Shown here piece by piece: positions 1 through 7,233 of a stretch of DNA of 23,394 bases. Below the pieces are notes generated by a model. The model did no database searches, was not told where the DNA came from, and saw only the letters and a program-made list of their open reading frames with translations. The translations under genes and the position numbers were made by a program. Source of the stretch: an uncultured Aquimonas sp. (lineage in GTDB: Bacteria; Pseudomonadota; Gammaproteobacteria; Xanthomonadales; Xanthomonadaceae); contig CAMLOR010000028.1 in the NCBI GenBank assembly GCA_946481615.1, forward strand, positions 1 to 23,394. Reading direction: 5' to 3'. Positions within the stretch are counted from its first letter, which is position 1, and each line of letters starts with the position of its first letter.

Positions 1-44
1 CAGGGCCGGCCACCCCACCCCGGCAAGAGCACTCCTCACCCTTT

Positions 45-127
45 CGTCGTCCCCGTGCAGGCGGGGACCCGGTGACTTTGAGGCGCCTCGCAAACGTCAC
101 TGGATTCCCACCTGCGCGGGAATGACG
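45..127. repeat. Inverted pair of family-1 REP-like elements (BIME-like) downstream of fdxA
   Basis: Two 32-bp copies face each other, at 45-76 (plus sense) and 96-127 (minus sense). Both read CGTC at the outer end and GTGAC at the inner end, with a central C/G-rich palindrome; between them they differ by a few transitions. The 19-nt spacer at 77-95 holds the perfect palindrome GAGGCGCCTC (80-89), so the whole 83 nt can fold as one large imperfect cruciform. It lies just past the fdxA stop codon. Repeats of this kind commonly sit at gene ends in proteobacteria and can act as terminators or mRNA stabilisers; that role is inferred here. No RAYT transposase gene is in the window. Confidence 0.85.
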
Positions 128-170
128 GAGGTGCGCGCCTGCTCTACCCGCAAGACGCGGGCTTTCGAAT

Positions 171-494
171 TCAGCGGATCAGTTCGCCGAGCTTGCCCGG
201 CTTGCCGTCCCATTCCTTGGCATCGGCGGGCGGGTCCTGGCGCACGGTGAGCACCGGCCAGGCTTTCGAGAGTTCGGCGTTGAGCGCGATGAAGTGTTCC
301 TGGCCCCCGGGAACGTCGTCTTCGGGGAAGATCGCGTTGGCGGGGCACTCCGGCTCGCAGAGGGTGCAGTCGATGCATTCCTCGGGATCGATGACGAGGA
401 AGTTGGGGCCGGCGTGGAAGCAATCCACGGGGCAGACCTCGACGCAATCCGTGTATTTGCAACGGATGCAATTTTCCGTGACTACGAAAGGCAT
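171..494 (-). CDS. fdxA: 7Fe ferredoxin FdxA
   Basis: A 107-residue cytosolic electron carrier of the Azotobacter ferredoxin I type, holding one 3Fe-4S and one 4Fe-4S cluster. All cluster cysteines are visible: C9, C17 and C50 match the 3Fe-4S ligands, and C21, C40, C43 and C46 match the 4Fe-4S ligands. The CxxCxxxCP motif around residues 40-51 is intact. The length and the extended C-terminal tail fit the family. The ATG at 494 starts only 13 nt after the CCA end of tRNA-Glu on the same strand, so the two probably share a transcript. The intervening sequence has no good Shine-Dalgarno motif. Its redox partner cannot be told from this context. Confidence 0.95.
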   Translation of the reverse strand: MPFVVTENCIRCKYTDCVEVCPVDCFHAGPNFLVIDPEECIDCTLCEPECPANAIFPEDDVPGGQEHFIALNAELSKAWPVLTVRQDPPADAKEWDGKPGKLGELIR

Positions 495-507
495 CGACGA
501 CCCATCT

Positions 508-583
508 TGGCGCTCCCTACGGGATTCGAACCCGTGTTACAGCCTTGAGAGGGCCGTGTCCTGGGCCTCTAGACGAAGGGAGC
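508..583 (-). tRNA. tRNA-Glu (anticodon CTC)
   Basis: A 76-nt cloverleaf on the minus strand. The 7-bp acceptor stem GCTCCCT/AGGGAGC is perfect, followed by discriminator G and an encoded CCA. The T arm contains GGTTCGAATCC. The anticodon loop is CTCTCAA, which gives anticodon CTC and reads GAG. The D arm (TCGTCTAGAGGCCCAGGAC) is typical of bacterial tRNA-Glu. fdxA begins 13 nt downstream on the same strand. Confidence 0.97.
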
Positions 584-610
584 AATTGAGCAGCACGAGG
601 CTGAACCCGT

Positions 611-638
611 AGTATAGCCGACCTGTCGCGACAGACAA
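611..638 (-). promoter_or_regulatory. Promoter of tRNA-Glu-fdxA with a palindrome in its spacer
   Basis: On the minus strand, a -35 box TTGTCT (638-633) and a -10 box TATACT (616-611) are 16 bp apart. Transcription would start about 20 nt before the tRNA. The spacer is almost filled by the perfect 12-bp palindrome CTGTCGCGACAG (623-634), which also touches the -35 box and is therefore placed like an operator. The promoter call is inferred from box matches and position. The pcnB start lies only 20 bp away on the other strand. Confidence 0.6.
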
Positions 639-658
639 CGGCTGCCAGAAGAGACTAC

Positions 659-1984
659 GTGGATTTCGAGCCACCCGCCCCGCGCGCGATCCCGCGCGAG
701 CAACACAACATCTCCCGCAAGCAGATCAGCGCCAACGCCCTGCGCGTGCTGTATCGGCTGCACGAGGCGGGATTCCAGGCGTATCTCGTGGGCGGCGCGG
801 TGCGCGATCTGCTGGTCGGCGGCGCGCCCAAGGATTTCGACGTGGCCACCGACGCCACGCCCGAGCAGGTCAAGCAGCTGTTCCGCAACTGCCGCCTGAT
901 CGGCCGCCGCTTCCGCCTCGCGCACGTCGTGTACGGCCCGGAGATCATCGAAGTCGCCACCTTCCGCGCCAACGTCGACGACGGCTCCGGTGCGCGCGAG
1001 ATGGACAACGGCCGCCTCGTGCGCGACAACGTTTACGGCAGCATCGAAGACGACGCCGTGCGGCGCGACTTCACCGCGAACGCGCTGTACTACAACATCG
1101 CCGATTTCTCCGTGCGCGATTTCGTCGGCGGCTACGAGGACGTGCAGGCGCGCTGCCTGCGTCTGATCGGCGATCCCGAAGCGCGTTATCGCGAAGATCC
1201 GGTCCGCATGCTGCGCGCCGTGCGCCTGGCGGCGAAGCTCGGTTTCTCGATCGAGCCGGCCACCGCCGCGCCGATCCCGCGCCTTTCCGGCCTGCTCGCC
1301 GAAGCCAGCAGCGCGCGCCTGTTCGACGACGCGCTCAAGATGTTCCTCGCCGGCCACGCCGAGCGCAGCTTCGTGGAACTCGAAAAACAGGGGCTGCTCG
1401 CTTCGCTGCTGCCCGACACCGCCGCCGCGCTGCTGGCCGACGGCAGCGGCCTTTGCCGCGAAATGCTGCTGCGCGCGCTGCGCAACACCGACACGCGCAT
1501 CAACGCCGACAAATCCGTCACGCCGGCCTATCTGTTCGCCGCGCTGCTCTGGCCCGCCTATGCGTTCGAGTTGCAGCGCCTGCTCGAGGAAGGACACGAC
1601 CTCGCCACCTCCGAACAGCGCGCGGCCGACCGCGTGACGATCCGCCAGATCGAGCGCGTCGCCATCCCGCGCCGCTTCAGCGTGCCGATGCACGAGATCT
1701 GGTGGCTGCAATCGCGTTTCACCGCGCGCCAGAAGAAGCGCGTGATGCGCGTGCTGTCGCATCCGCGGTTCCGCGCCGCCTACGATTTCCTCGAACTGCG
1801 AGCGGCCGTCGTGCCGGAACTGCGCGAGGAATTCGCGTTCTGGCGCGAAGCCCAGGGCATGCCGCCCGACGAGCTCGCTGACAAGCTCACCGCCGCGGCC
1901 GCGAAGGACGACGGCGGCCGCACCCGCAAGCGCCGCCGCCGCCGCGGCGGACGTTCGCGCGGGCCGTCCAACGCCGCGGAATGA
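659..1984 (+). CDS. pcnB: Poly(A) polymerase I PcnB
   Basis: Adds 3' poly(A) tails to RNA, which promotes decay by exonucleases. The protein has 441 residues and belongs to the class II nucleotidyltransferase family. The active-site signature GGAVRD (residues 45-50) is followed by DFD (D59, D61). Next come the RRDFTANALYY segment and the REDPVRMLRAVRLAAKLGF segment of the neck. The C-terminus ends in a very basic RKRRRRRRGG-type tail, usual for PcnB. I chose the GTG start at 659 because AGAAGAG lies a few bases upstream and the conserved core begins soon after. A CCA-adding enzyme is the main alternative, but the N-terminal HNISRKQISANAL segment and the basic tail favour PcnB. Its stop codon overlaps the folK start (ATGA). 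Confidence 0.95.
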   Translation: MDFEPPAPRAIPREQHNISRKQISANALRVLYRLHEAGFQAYLVGGAVRDLLVGGAPKDFDVATDATPEQVKQLFRNCRLIGRRFRLAHVVYGPEIIEVATFRANVDDGSGAREMDNGRLVRDNVYGSIEDDAVRRDFTANALYYNIADFSVRDFVGGYEDVQARCLRLIGDPEARYREDPVRMLRAVRLAAKLGFSIEPATAAPIPRLSGLLAEASSARLFDDALKMFLAGHAERSFVELEKQGLLASLLPDTAAALLADGSGLCREMLLRALRNTDTRINADKSVTPAYLFAALLWPAYAFELQRLLEEGHDLATSEQRAADRVTIRQIERVAIPRRFSVPMHEIWWLQSRFTARQKKRVMRVLSHPRFRAAYDFLELRAAVVPELREEFAFWREAQGMPPDELADKLTAAAAKDDGGRTRKRRRRRGGRSRGPSNAAE

Positions 1985-2472
1985 GCGCGGCGCGTGCCCT
2001 GGCCTACATCGGCCTGGGCAGCAACCTCGACGATCCGGCCGCGCAACTGCGGCGTGCCTTCGACGAGCTGGAAAGTGTGCCCGGCGTGCAGGCGGTGCGA
2101 CGCTCGCGCCTGTTCCGCACCCCGCCGTGGGGCCGCACCGACCAGCCCGATTTCGTCAACGCCGTCGCCGAACTCGAGACCACGCTTGCGCCGCATGCGC
2201 TGCTGCAGGCTCTGCAGGCGCTCGAACGCCGTTTCGGCCGCGCGCGCCGCGAGCACTGGGGCCCGCGCGTGCTCGATCTGGACCTGCTGCTGCACGGCGA
2301 CGCGCGCATCGAGGACGATCTGCTGCAGCTGCCGCATCCGCACCTGCACGAACGCGCCTTCGTGCTGGCACCGCTGGCCGATCTTGCGCCCGAACTGATC
2401 GTCCCGGGCCGCGGAAGCGTTTCCGCGCTGCTCGCCGGGCTGGATGCCGCGGGCATCGAGGCGCTAGGCTAG
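1981..2472 (+). CDS. folK: 2-amino-4-hydroxy-6-hydroxymethyldihydropteridine pyrophosphokinase
   Basis: Transfers pyrophosphate from ATP to 6-hydroxymethyl-dihydropterin, the step before dihydropteroate synthase in folate synthesis. The protein has 163 residues, the normal length. It begins with the typical YIGLGSNLDDP segment. The substrate-binding PWGRTDQPDFVN segment follows, and then the family signature RRHWGPRVLDLDLLL-like stretch (here EHWGPRVLDLDLLLHGD), whose Asp pair binds the magnesium ions. LPHPHLHERAFVLAPL near the C-terminus is also diagnostic. The ATG at 1981 overlaps the pcnB stop codon by ATGA, so the two genes are probably translationally coupled. Confidence 0.96.
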   Translation: MSAARALAYIGLGSNLDDPAAQLRRAFDELESVPGVQAVRRSRLFRTPPWGRTDQPDFVNAVAELETTLAPHALLQALQALERRFGRARREHWGPRVLDLDLLLHGDARIEDDLLQLPHPHLHERAFVLAPLADLAPELIVPGRGSVSALLAGLDAAGIEALG

Positions 2473-2496
2473 CGGCCTCACCGAAGGGGGCCTTGG

Positions 2497-3324
2497 ATGT
2501 ACGCCGCAGACACGTCCGCACGCCCCGTGCGCCTCACCGTGCCGCAGCTGGCGCAGATGAAGGCCGAGGCCAGGAAGATCGTCGCGCTCACCGCCTACGA
2601 CGCGAGCTTCGCCGCCGTGCTCGACGCCAACGGCGTCGACTTCGTGCTGGTGGGCGATTCGCTCGGGATGGTGGTGCAGGGCCATCGCAGCACGTTGCCC
2701 GTGTCGCTCGACGACATGGTCTATCACACCGCCTGCGTCGCGCGCGGCCTGTCGCGCGCGCTGCTCGTGGCGGACATGCCGTTCCTGAGCTACGCCACGC
2801 CCGAGCGCGCGCTCGACGGCGCGCACGCGCTGCTGGCTGAAGGCGGCGCGGCGATGGTGAAGCTCGAAGGCGCGGGGCCGATGCTCGAATGCATCGAGGC
2901 GCTGGCCACGCGCGACGTGCCCGTGTGCGCGCACCTGGGTCTCACGCCGCAGTCGGTGCTCAAGCTCGGCGGCTACAAGGTGCAGGGCCGCGACAACGAA
3001 GTGGCGCAGAAGATGAAGCACGATGCGCTCGCGGTGCAGGAGGCCGGCGCCGAATGCCTCGTGCTCGAGTGCGTGCCGCGCGATCTCGCCGCCGAGATCA
3101 CGCATTCGCTGCGCATCCCGACCATCGGCATCGGTGCGGGCGTGGACTGCGACGGCCAGATCCTGGTGCTGCACGACATGCTGGGCGTGGCCGGCAAGAG
3201 CCGCCGCCCGCGCTTCGTGAAGGATTTCCTGCCCGAGGGTGGCTCGATCGCAGGCGCCGTGAAGGCCTATGCCGACGCCGTGCGCGGTGCGACCTTCCCC
3301 ACCCTCGAACACGGGTACGACTGA
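2497..3324 (+). CDS. panB: 3-methyl-2-oxobutanoate hydroxymethyltransferase PanB
   Basis: Makes ketopantoate from 2-oxoisovalerate and methylene-tetrahydrofolate, the first committed step of pantothenate and CoA synthesis. The protein has 275 residues and a TIM-barrel fold of the family's usual length. Visible motifs are the metal-binding [12 protein letters not shown] (D54), the ADMPFLSY segment, VKLEGAG, and [28 protein letters not shown] lies a suitable distance upstream of the ATG. The stop codon overlaps the panC start in TGATG, which indicates coupling. FolK upstream feeds the folate pool that supplies the one-carbon donor of this reaction, a sensible operon partner, although this arrangement is also simply conserved in the group. 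Confidence 0.97.
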   Translation: MYAADTSARPVRLTVPQLAQMKAEARKIVALTAYDASFAAVLDANGVDFVLVGDSLGMVVQGHRSTLPVSLDDMVYHTACVARGLSRALLVADMPFLSYATPERALDGAHALLAEGGAAMVKLEGAGPMLECIEALATRDVPVCAHLGLTPQSVLKLGGYKVQGRDNEVAQKMKHDALAVQEAGAECLVLECVPRDLAAEITHSLRIPTIGIGAGVDCDGQILVLHDMLGVAGKSRRPRFVKDFLPEGGSIAGAVKAYADAVRGATFPTLEHGYD

Positions 3325-4193
3325 TGCGCAGCGTCGAACGCGTGGCCGATCTGCGCGAGGCGACGCGCCCGTGGCGCCTCGCCGGCGAGCGCATCGCCTT
3401 CGTGCCCACCATGGGCAATCTCCACGACGGCCACTTCTCGCTGGTCAGGCTGGCGCGCCGCCATGCGCAGCGCGTGGTGGTGAGCAGTTTCGTCAATCCC
3501 ACGCAGTTCGGGCCGAACGAGGATTTCACGCGCTATCCGCGCACGCCGGAAGCCGATCGCACGGGCCTGGTGAAGGCCGGCTGCGATCTGCTGTTCTTCC
3601 CGCAGGTGCACGAGATGTATCCCTTTGGCATCGAGCATTGCGTGCAGATCCATGTGCCCGACGTCACCGACGAACTGGAAGGCGCGCATCGCCCCGGCCA
3701 TTTCGACGGCGTGGCGACGGTGGTGACGCGCCTGTTCAATGCCGTGCAGCCGGACGTCGTCGTGCTGGGCAGCAAGGATTACCAGCAGCTGCAGACCATC
3801 CGGCATCTGGTGCGCGATCTCGCCATGCCGATCGAGATCGTGGCCGCGCCCACGCGGCGCGAGCCCGACGGTCTGGCCATGAGTTCGCGCAACCAGTATC
3901 TCGATCCCGCGCAGCGGCAGCAGGCCACGCTCATCCATCGCACGCTGCTGGCGATGCAGGCCGGGGTCGAGGCCGGCCGCGACCTGGGCGAGATCGAACG
4001 CGACGCGCTGGCGGCGCTGGTGGCCGGGGGTTTCGAGCCGGACTATGCGCAGATCCGCCGAGGCGAGGATCTCAAACGTCCGGCGGGCGGGGAGCGGCGC
4101 GGCCTGGTGGCCCTGATCGCGGCGCGGCTGGGGCGCACGCGGCTGATCGACAATCTGGAGCTGGACGACGTTTCCACCCCCGCGCGAGGGTGA
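3324..4193 (+). CDS. panC: Pantoate-beta-alanine ligase PanC
   Basis: Joins pantoate and beta-alanine using ATP to give pantothenate. The protein has 289 residues. The HIGH-type nucleotide-binding site is PTMGNLHDGHFSL near the N-terminus. NPTQFGPNEDFTRYPRT and RPGHFDGVATVVTRLFN are typical substrate-binding segments, and GLAMSSRNQYL is the KMSKS-like loop. The usual FGEKDYQQL motif reads LGSKDYQQL, a small departure from the common sequence. I chose the ATG at 3324, which overlaps the panB stop codon. An in-frame open stretch upstream overlaps panB and is not coding. No panD follows, unlike the arrangement I expect in related genomes. Confidence 0.96.
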   Translation: MRSVERVADLREATRPWRLAGERIAFVPTMGNLHDGHFSLVRLARRHAQRVVVSSFVNPTQFGPNEDFTRYPRTPEADRTGLVKAGCDLLFFPQVHEMYPFGIEHCVQIHVPDVTDELEGAHRPGHFDGVATVVTRLFNAVQPDVVVLGSKDYQQLQTIRHLVRDLAMPIEIVAAPTRREPDGLAMSSRNQYLDPAQRQQATLIHRTLLAMQAGVEAGRDLGEIERDALAALVAGGFEPDYAQIRRGEDLKRPAGGERRGLVALIAARLGRTRLIDNLELDDVSTPARG

Positions 4194-4256
4194 ACGCGCG
4201 AAACTTTTTTACGACACGGGTGTAGCTTTTTTGGGAATGCTGAGGTATTCTGGCCA

Positions 4257-4371
4257 CGTCGTGAGGAAACCGCCGCGAACCGCGCGCTTCCAAGCGACAA
4301 GCAGGGCGCATTTTTTAGGTAATCGTCACTCCGTTTCCACCCTCGCAGGGCATCCCGCGAGGGTTTTTTTT
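4257..4371 (+). ncRNA. Possible small RNA ending in an intrinsic terminator
   Basis: A -10-like TATTCT (4246-4251) lies in an A/T-rich patch about 95 nt before the terminator hairpin. The predicted transcript of about 115 nt contains a U6 run, then an unpaired C/U-rich stretch (CACTCCGTTTCCACC), and ends in a strong hairpin with U8. That layout resembles Hfq-dependent sRNAs with a seed that pairs with Shine-Dalgarno sites. I do not recognise a named RNA family. No convincing -35 box is visible, so the alternative is that this is simply the 3' untranslated end of the pan operon mRNA, from which an sRNA could still be processed. Confidence 0.35.
4340..4371 (+). terminator. Rho-independent terminator after panC
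   Basis: CCCTCGC (4340-4346) pairs with GCGAGGG (4357-4363). The stem continues with GGG/CCC around a CAT loop after one bulged A, and a run of eight T follows (4364-4371). It ends the pcnB-folK-panB-panC transcript, or the possible small RNA in front of it. Confidence 0.92.
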
Positions 4372-4420
4372 GCCCGGAATCAACGGTTTGGCGGCTGGAC
4401 CGCAAGGCCGCGCGCTCTGC

Positions 4421-4426
4421 TAGGAT
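4421..4426 (+). promoter_or_regulatory. Likely -10 box of pgi
   Basis: TAGGAT lies about 68 nt before the pgi ATG and downstream of the pan terminator, so pgi needs its own promoter near here. No good -35 box stands 16-18 bp upstream; the call rests on position and the -10 match. Confidence 0.4.
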
Positions 4427-4493
4427 CGGTGCCCACCGTTCCCATCAAGGATGTTGCGCCGATGCAACAGTCGAAGCGGGAGACCCGCGCCTG

Positions 4494-6020
4494 ATGCACG
4501 CCCCCGATTGGCTCAATGACCTCAGCGCCCATGCCGGGCGGCTCACCGAGCAGCGCCTGGCGCGTCTCGTGGCGGCCGATCCGGCCCGCGCCAGCGATTT
4601 CTCGCTGCGCGTCGGCCCGCTCTACGCCAATTTCGCGCGCCAAAAGGTCGATCGCGAGGCCTGGGCCGCGCTGCTCGCGCTGGCCGGGGAGCGAGGGTTC
4701 CCGCAGGCGCTGGCGGCCCTGTTCAACGGCGAAACCGTCAATCGGTCCGAAGGCCGCGCCGCGCTGCACAGCGCCTTGCGCGGCGCCACGGGTCAGGGCG
4801 AGGTTGTTTCCGCCGCCCGCCGCGAAGCCGCCGTCGCTCGCGAGGGCATGCGGCGCTGGATCGCCGGACTCGACGCCTCGCCCGTCACCGACATCGTCAA
4901 CGTCGGCATCGGGGGTTCCGATCTCGGGCCGCGCCTGGCGGTCGAGGCGCTGCGCGAGGCCGATCGCCGCCGCTATCGCTTCCACTTCCTGAGCAACGTC
5001 GACGGCAACGCCGCGGCGCATCTGCTGCGCGGGCTCGATCCTGCGCGCACTGCCGCCATCATGGTTTCGAAGACCTTCGGCACGCAGGAAACGCTGCTCA
5101 ACGGCACGCTGCTGCGCGAATGGATGGGTGGCAGCGAGCGGCTCTACGCCGTCAGCGCCAACGTGCCGCGCGCGCAGGCTTTCGGCATCGCGTCCGAACG
5201 CGTGCTGCCGATGTGGGACTGGGTCGGCGGCCGCTATTCGCTGTGGTCGGCGGTGGGCGTGACGATCGCGCTCGCGCTGGGCATGGACGGCTTCGAGGCG
5301 ATGCTGGCCGGCGCGGGCGAGATGGACGCGCACGTCGCTTCGGCGCCGGTCGAATCGAACCTCGCCGCGTGGCATGCGCTGTTCGCGGTCTGGAACCGCA
5401 ACGCGCTGGGCTTCGGCACGCAGGCCGTCCTGCCGTACGACGACCGTCTCGCGAAGCTGCCGGCCTACCTGCAGCAGCTGGTGATGGAGAGCCTCGGCAA
5501 GTCCGTCACGCACGAAGGCCGGCCGGTGGGCTGCGCCACCGTGCCGGTGATCTGGGGCGGCGCCGGTACCGACAGCCAGCATTCGTTCTTCCAGGCCCTG
5601 CACCAGGGTACCGACACCGTGCCGGCGGATTTCATCGGCGTGATCCGCGCGCCGCACGCGCACATCGAAAATCACCGCGCGCTGCATGCCAACCTGCTGG
5701 CACAGACCGAGGCCTTCGCCAACGGCGAACGCAACGACGATGCGCAGAGGAGTTATCCGGGCGACCGGCCTTCGACGCTGATCCTGCTCGACGAACTCAC
5801 GCCCGCGAGTTTCGGTGCCTTGATCGCGATGTACGAGCACAGCGTGTACCTGCAGAGCGTGTGCTGGAGCATCAACGCCTTTGACCAATGGGGCGTGGAA
5901 CTCGGCAAGCGGCTCGCCACGCAGTTGCTGCCGGCGCTGGGCGACGAGGATGGCGTGGAGTGCGCGGTGGAGGATCCGGTGACACGTCAACTGCTGCGGG
6001 AGATCCGGGCGCGGCGTTGA
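4494..6020 (+). CDS. pgi: Glucose-6-phosphate isomerase
   Basis: Interconverts glucose 6-phosphate and fructose 6-phosphate in the cytoplasm. The protein has 508 residues, somewhat shorter than the E. coli enzyme (549). The phosphate-binding [14 protein letters not shown] segment, [11 protein letters not shown], and [17 protein letters not shown] are intact. The catalytic glutamate sits in VMESLGKSV, the ring-opening histidine in [13 protein letters not shown], and the C-terminal lysine in [11 protein letters not shown]. The ATG at 4494 has GGGAGA about 10 nt upstream, partly inside a small hairpin. The gene stands alone between the pan terminator and the convergent queG. Confidence 0.97.
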   Translation: MHAPDWLNDLSAHAGRLTEQRLARLVAADPARASDFSLRVGPLYANFARQKVDREAWAALLALAGERGFPQALAALFNGETVNRSEGRAALHSALRGATGQGEVVSAARREAAVAREGMRRWIAGLDASPVTDIVNVGIGGSDLGPRLAVEALREADRRRYRFHFLSNVDGNAAAHLLRGLDPARTAAIMVSKTFGTQETLLNGTLLREWMGGSERLYAVSANVPRAQAFGIASERVLPMWDWVGGRYSLWSAVGVTIALALGMDGFEAMLAGAGEMDAHVASAPVESNLAAWHALFAVWNRNALGFGTQAVLPYDDRLAKLPAYLQQLVMESLGKSVTHEGRPVGCATVPVIWGGAGTDSQHSFFQALHQGTDTVPADFIGVIRAPHAHIENHRALHANLLAQTEAFANGERNDDAQRSYPGDRPSTLILLDELTPASFGALIAMYEHSVYLQSVCWSINAFDQWGVELGKRLATQLLPALGDEDGVECAVEDPVTRQLLREIRARR

Positions 6021-6040
6021 ACGTGGGGACCGGGGCGGCG

Positions 6041-6152
6041 GATTCGACAGGCTCACCGTGAACGGTCCGGGCGGAGCGAACCCCACGTTTCTCCGGACTC
6101 GGTTTTCGGAGAAGCGTATTCCCAATACCGTTCACGGTGAGCCTGTCGAATC
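6041..6152. repeat. Perfect 25-bp inverted repeat (family 2) between convergent pgi and queG
   Basis: The arms at 6041-6065 and 6128-6152 are exact reverse complements over 25 bp and contain TTCGACAGGCTCACC. The 62-nt spacer holds an inner hairpin, TTCTCCG (6089-6095) with CGGAGAA (6107-6113). The structure fills nearly the whole 138-nt gap between two converging genes, and no other terminator is visible. A role as a bidirectional terminator or transcript end is inferred. The same core sequence recurs in tandem inside nnr at 8391-8641. Confidence 0.9.
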
Positions 6153-6158
6153 CGGCCC

Positions 6159-7211
6159 TCACCCTGCAAGCCGCGACAGCGCCCACGCCACATGCTCGCG
6201 CACCACGGGCGAGGGATGCTGCTCCCGCCCCGCCAGCGCTTCGATCGCCGCCACCGTCCGCGGCCCATTGCCCAGCGCCACGGCGATGTTGCGCAACCAG
6301 CTCTCGTATCCCGCGCGACGGATCGCCGAGCCTTCGGTGCGCTGCAGGAATTCCTCCTCGCTCCACGCGAACAGATCCAGCAGCGTCGCGCGATCCAGAT
6401 CGTTGCGCGCCCGGAAATCCGGTTCGTCGTGCCGTTTCGCGAACTTGTTCCAGGGGCACACCAGCTGGCAATCGTCGCAGCCGAAGATGCGGTTGCCCAT
6501 CGGTGCGCGCAGCTCCTCGGGAATCGACCCTTTCAGCTCGATGGTGAGGTAGCTGATGCAGCGCCTTGCATCGACGCGGTTCGGCGCGACGATGGCGCGT
6601 GTCGGACAGACATCAAGGCAGCGCGTGCAGGTGCCGCAGTGCGCGGTGGCGGGCGTGTCGACGGGCAGGGGCAGATCGGTGAACAGTTCGCCGAGGAAGA
6701 ACCACGAACCCGCGCCGCGGTGGATCAGGCAGGTGTTCTTCGCGATCCATCCGAGCCCCGCATTGCGCGCCAGCGCGCGCTCGAGCACCGGCGCCGAATC
6801 GACGAAGGCGCGGTAACCGAACGGCCCGACGTGCTGCGCGATGCGGTCGGCGAGTTTCTGCAGGCGGCTGCGCAGCAGCTTGTGGTAGTCGCGGCCGAGC
6901 GCGTAACGCGCCACGTAGGCGCGCTCGCCGTCGGCCAGCGTGTCCCAGGCGCCGGGATCGTCGCCCTGGCCGTAGTTCATGCGCACCGAAATCACTCGCC
7001 GCGTGCCGGGCACCAGTTCGTCCGGCCGCGCCCGCTTGCTGCCGTGCCGCGCCATGTAGTCCATCTCGCCGTGCTGTCCGGCGGCGAGCCAGTCCTGCAG
7101 ATGCGCTTCGTCGTCGCCGAGGGCGATGTCGGCCACGCCCAGATCCTGGAAGCCGAGTTCGCGCGCCCAGCCGCGGATGGTTTCCTTCAATTGCGCGTGA
7201 TCGATGTCCAC
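6159..7211 (-). CDS. queG: Epoxyqueuosine reductase QueG
   Basis: Reduces epoxyqueuosine to queuosine at position 34 of tRNAs with GUN anticodons, using cobalamin and two 4Fe-4S clusters. The protein has 350 residues. VDSAPVLERALARNAGLGW carries the expected catalytic aspartate region. The cluster ligands are in CGTCTRCLDVCP and in CDDCQLVCPWN further on, with a cysteine in RRCISYLTIELKG between them. The C-terminus has a HEAT-like tail (VREHVAWALSRLAG). I chose the GTG at 7211: the family N-terminus begins there, and a TACAAT box stands 6 nt upstream, so the mRNA may be leaderless. An in-frame ATG at 7235 would lie upstream of that box and overlap the nnr start. Divergence from nnr matches E. 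coli. Confidence 0.93.
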   Translation of the reverse strand: MDIDHAQLKETIRGWARELGFQDLGVADIALGDDEAHLQDWLAAGQHGEMDYMARHGSKRARPDELVPGTRRVISVRMNYGQGDDPGAWDTLADGERAYVARYALGRDYHKLLRSRLQKLADRIAQHVGPFGYRAFVDSAPVLERALARNAGLGWIAKNTCLIHRGAGSWFFLGELFTDLPLPVDTPATAHCGTCTRCLDVCPTRAIVAPNRVDARRCISYLTIELKGSIPEELRAPMGNRIFGCDDCQLVCPWNKFAKRHDEPDFRARNDLDRATLLDLFAWSEEEFLQRTEGSAIRRAGYESWLRNIAVALGNGPRTVAAIEALAGREQHPSPVVREHVAWALSRLAG

Positions 7212-7217
7212 GGCGCG

Positions 7218-7227
7218 ATTGTAGAAT
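7218..7227. promoter_or_regulatory. Overlapping divergent -10 boxes of queG and nnr
   Basis: The plus strand reads TAGAAT at 7222-7227, then 6 nt, then the nnr ATG at 7234. The minus strand reads TACAAT at 7223-7218, then 6 nt, then the queG GTG at 7211. The boxes share two base pairs. With transcription starting about 7 nt after a -10 box, both mRNAs would begin at or beside their start codons. Neither gene has a Shine-Dalgarno site. The -35 regions are poor matches on both sides. Confidence 0.6.
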
Positions 7228-7233
7228 CGCGGC

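Larger units (their letters stand above)
4194..4493 (+). other. Intergenic region panC-pgi: terminator, possible sRNA, pgi leader
   Basis: This 300-nt gap carries no credible protein gene. Its first part is A/T-rich for this genome, with two T6 runs. A strong intrinsic terminator follows at 4340-4371, then a probable pgi promoter and leader. The pgi leader holds two small hairpins: 4452-4469 (6-bp stem) and 4476-4488 (5-bp stem, with the likely ribosome-binding GGGAGA partly inside it). panD, which I would expect after panC, is absent. Confidence 0.7.

Noticed and set aside
2889..3323. A gene fused upstream of panC in the same frame
   Set aside because: This stretch overlaps panB in another frame and has no homology; the PanC family N-terminus begins at 3324.
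4231..4494. A possible 87-codon plus-strand gene between panC and pgi
   Set aside because: It runs straight through a strong intrinsic terminator and the pgi promoter, and its sequence resembles no PanD or other family.
4380..6125. A long minus-strand open frame (581 codons) opposite pgi
   Set aside because: It is antisense to a clearly conserved gene, runs through the pgi promoter, is rich in R, H, A and Q without recognisable domains, and is the normal by-product of GC-rich codon bias.
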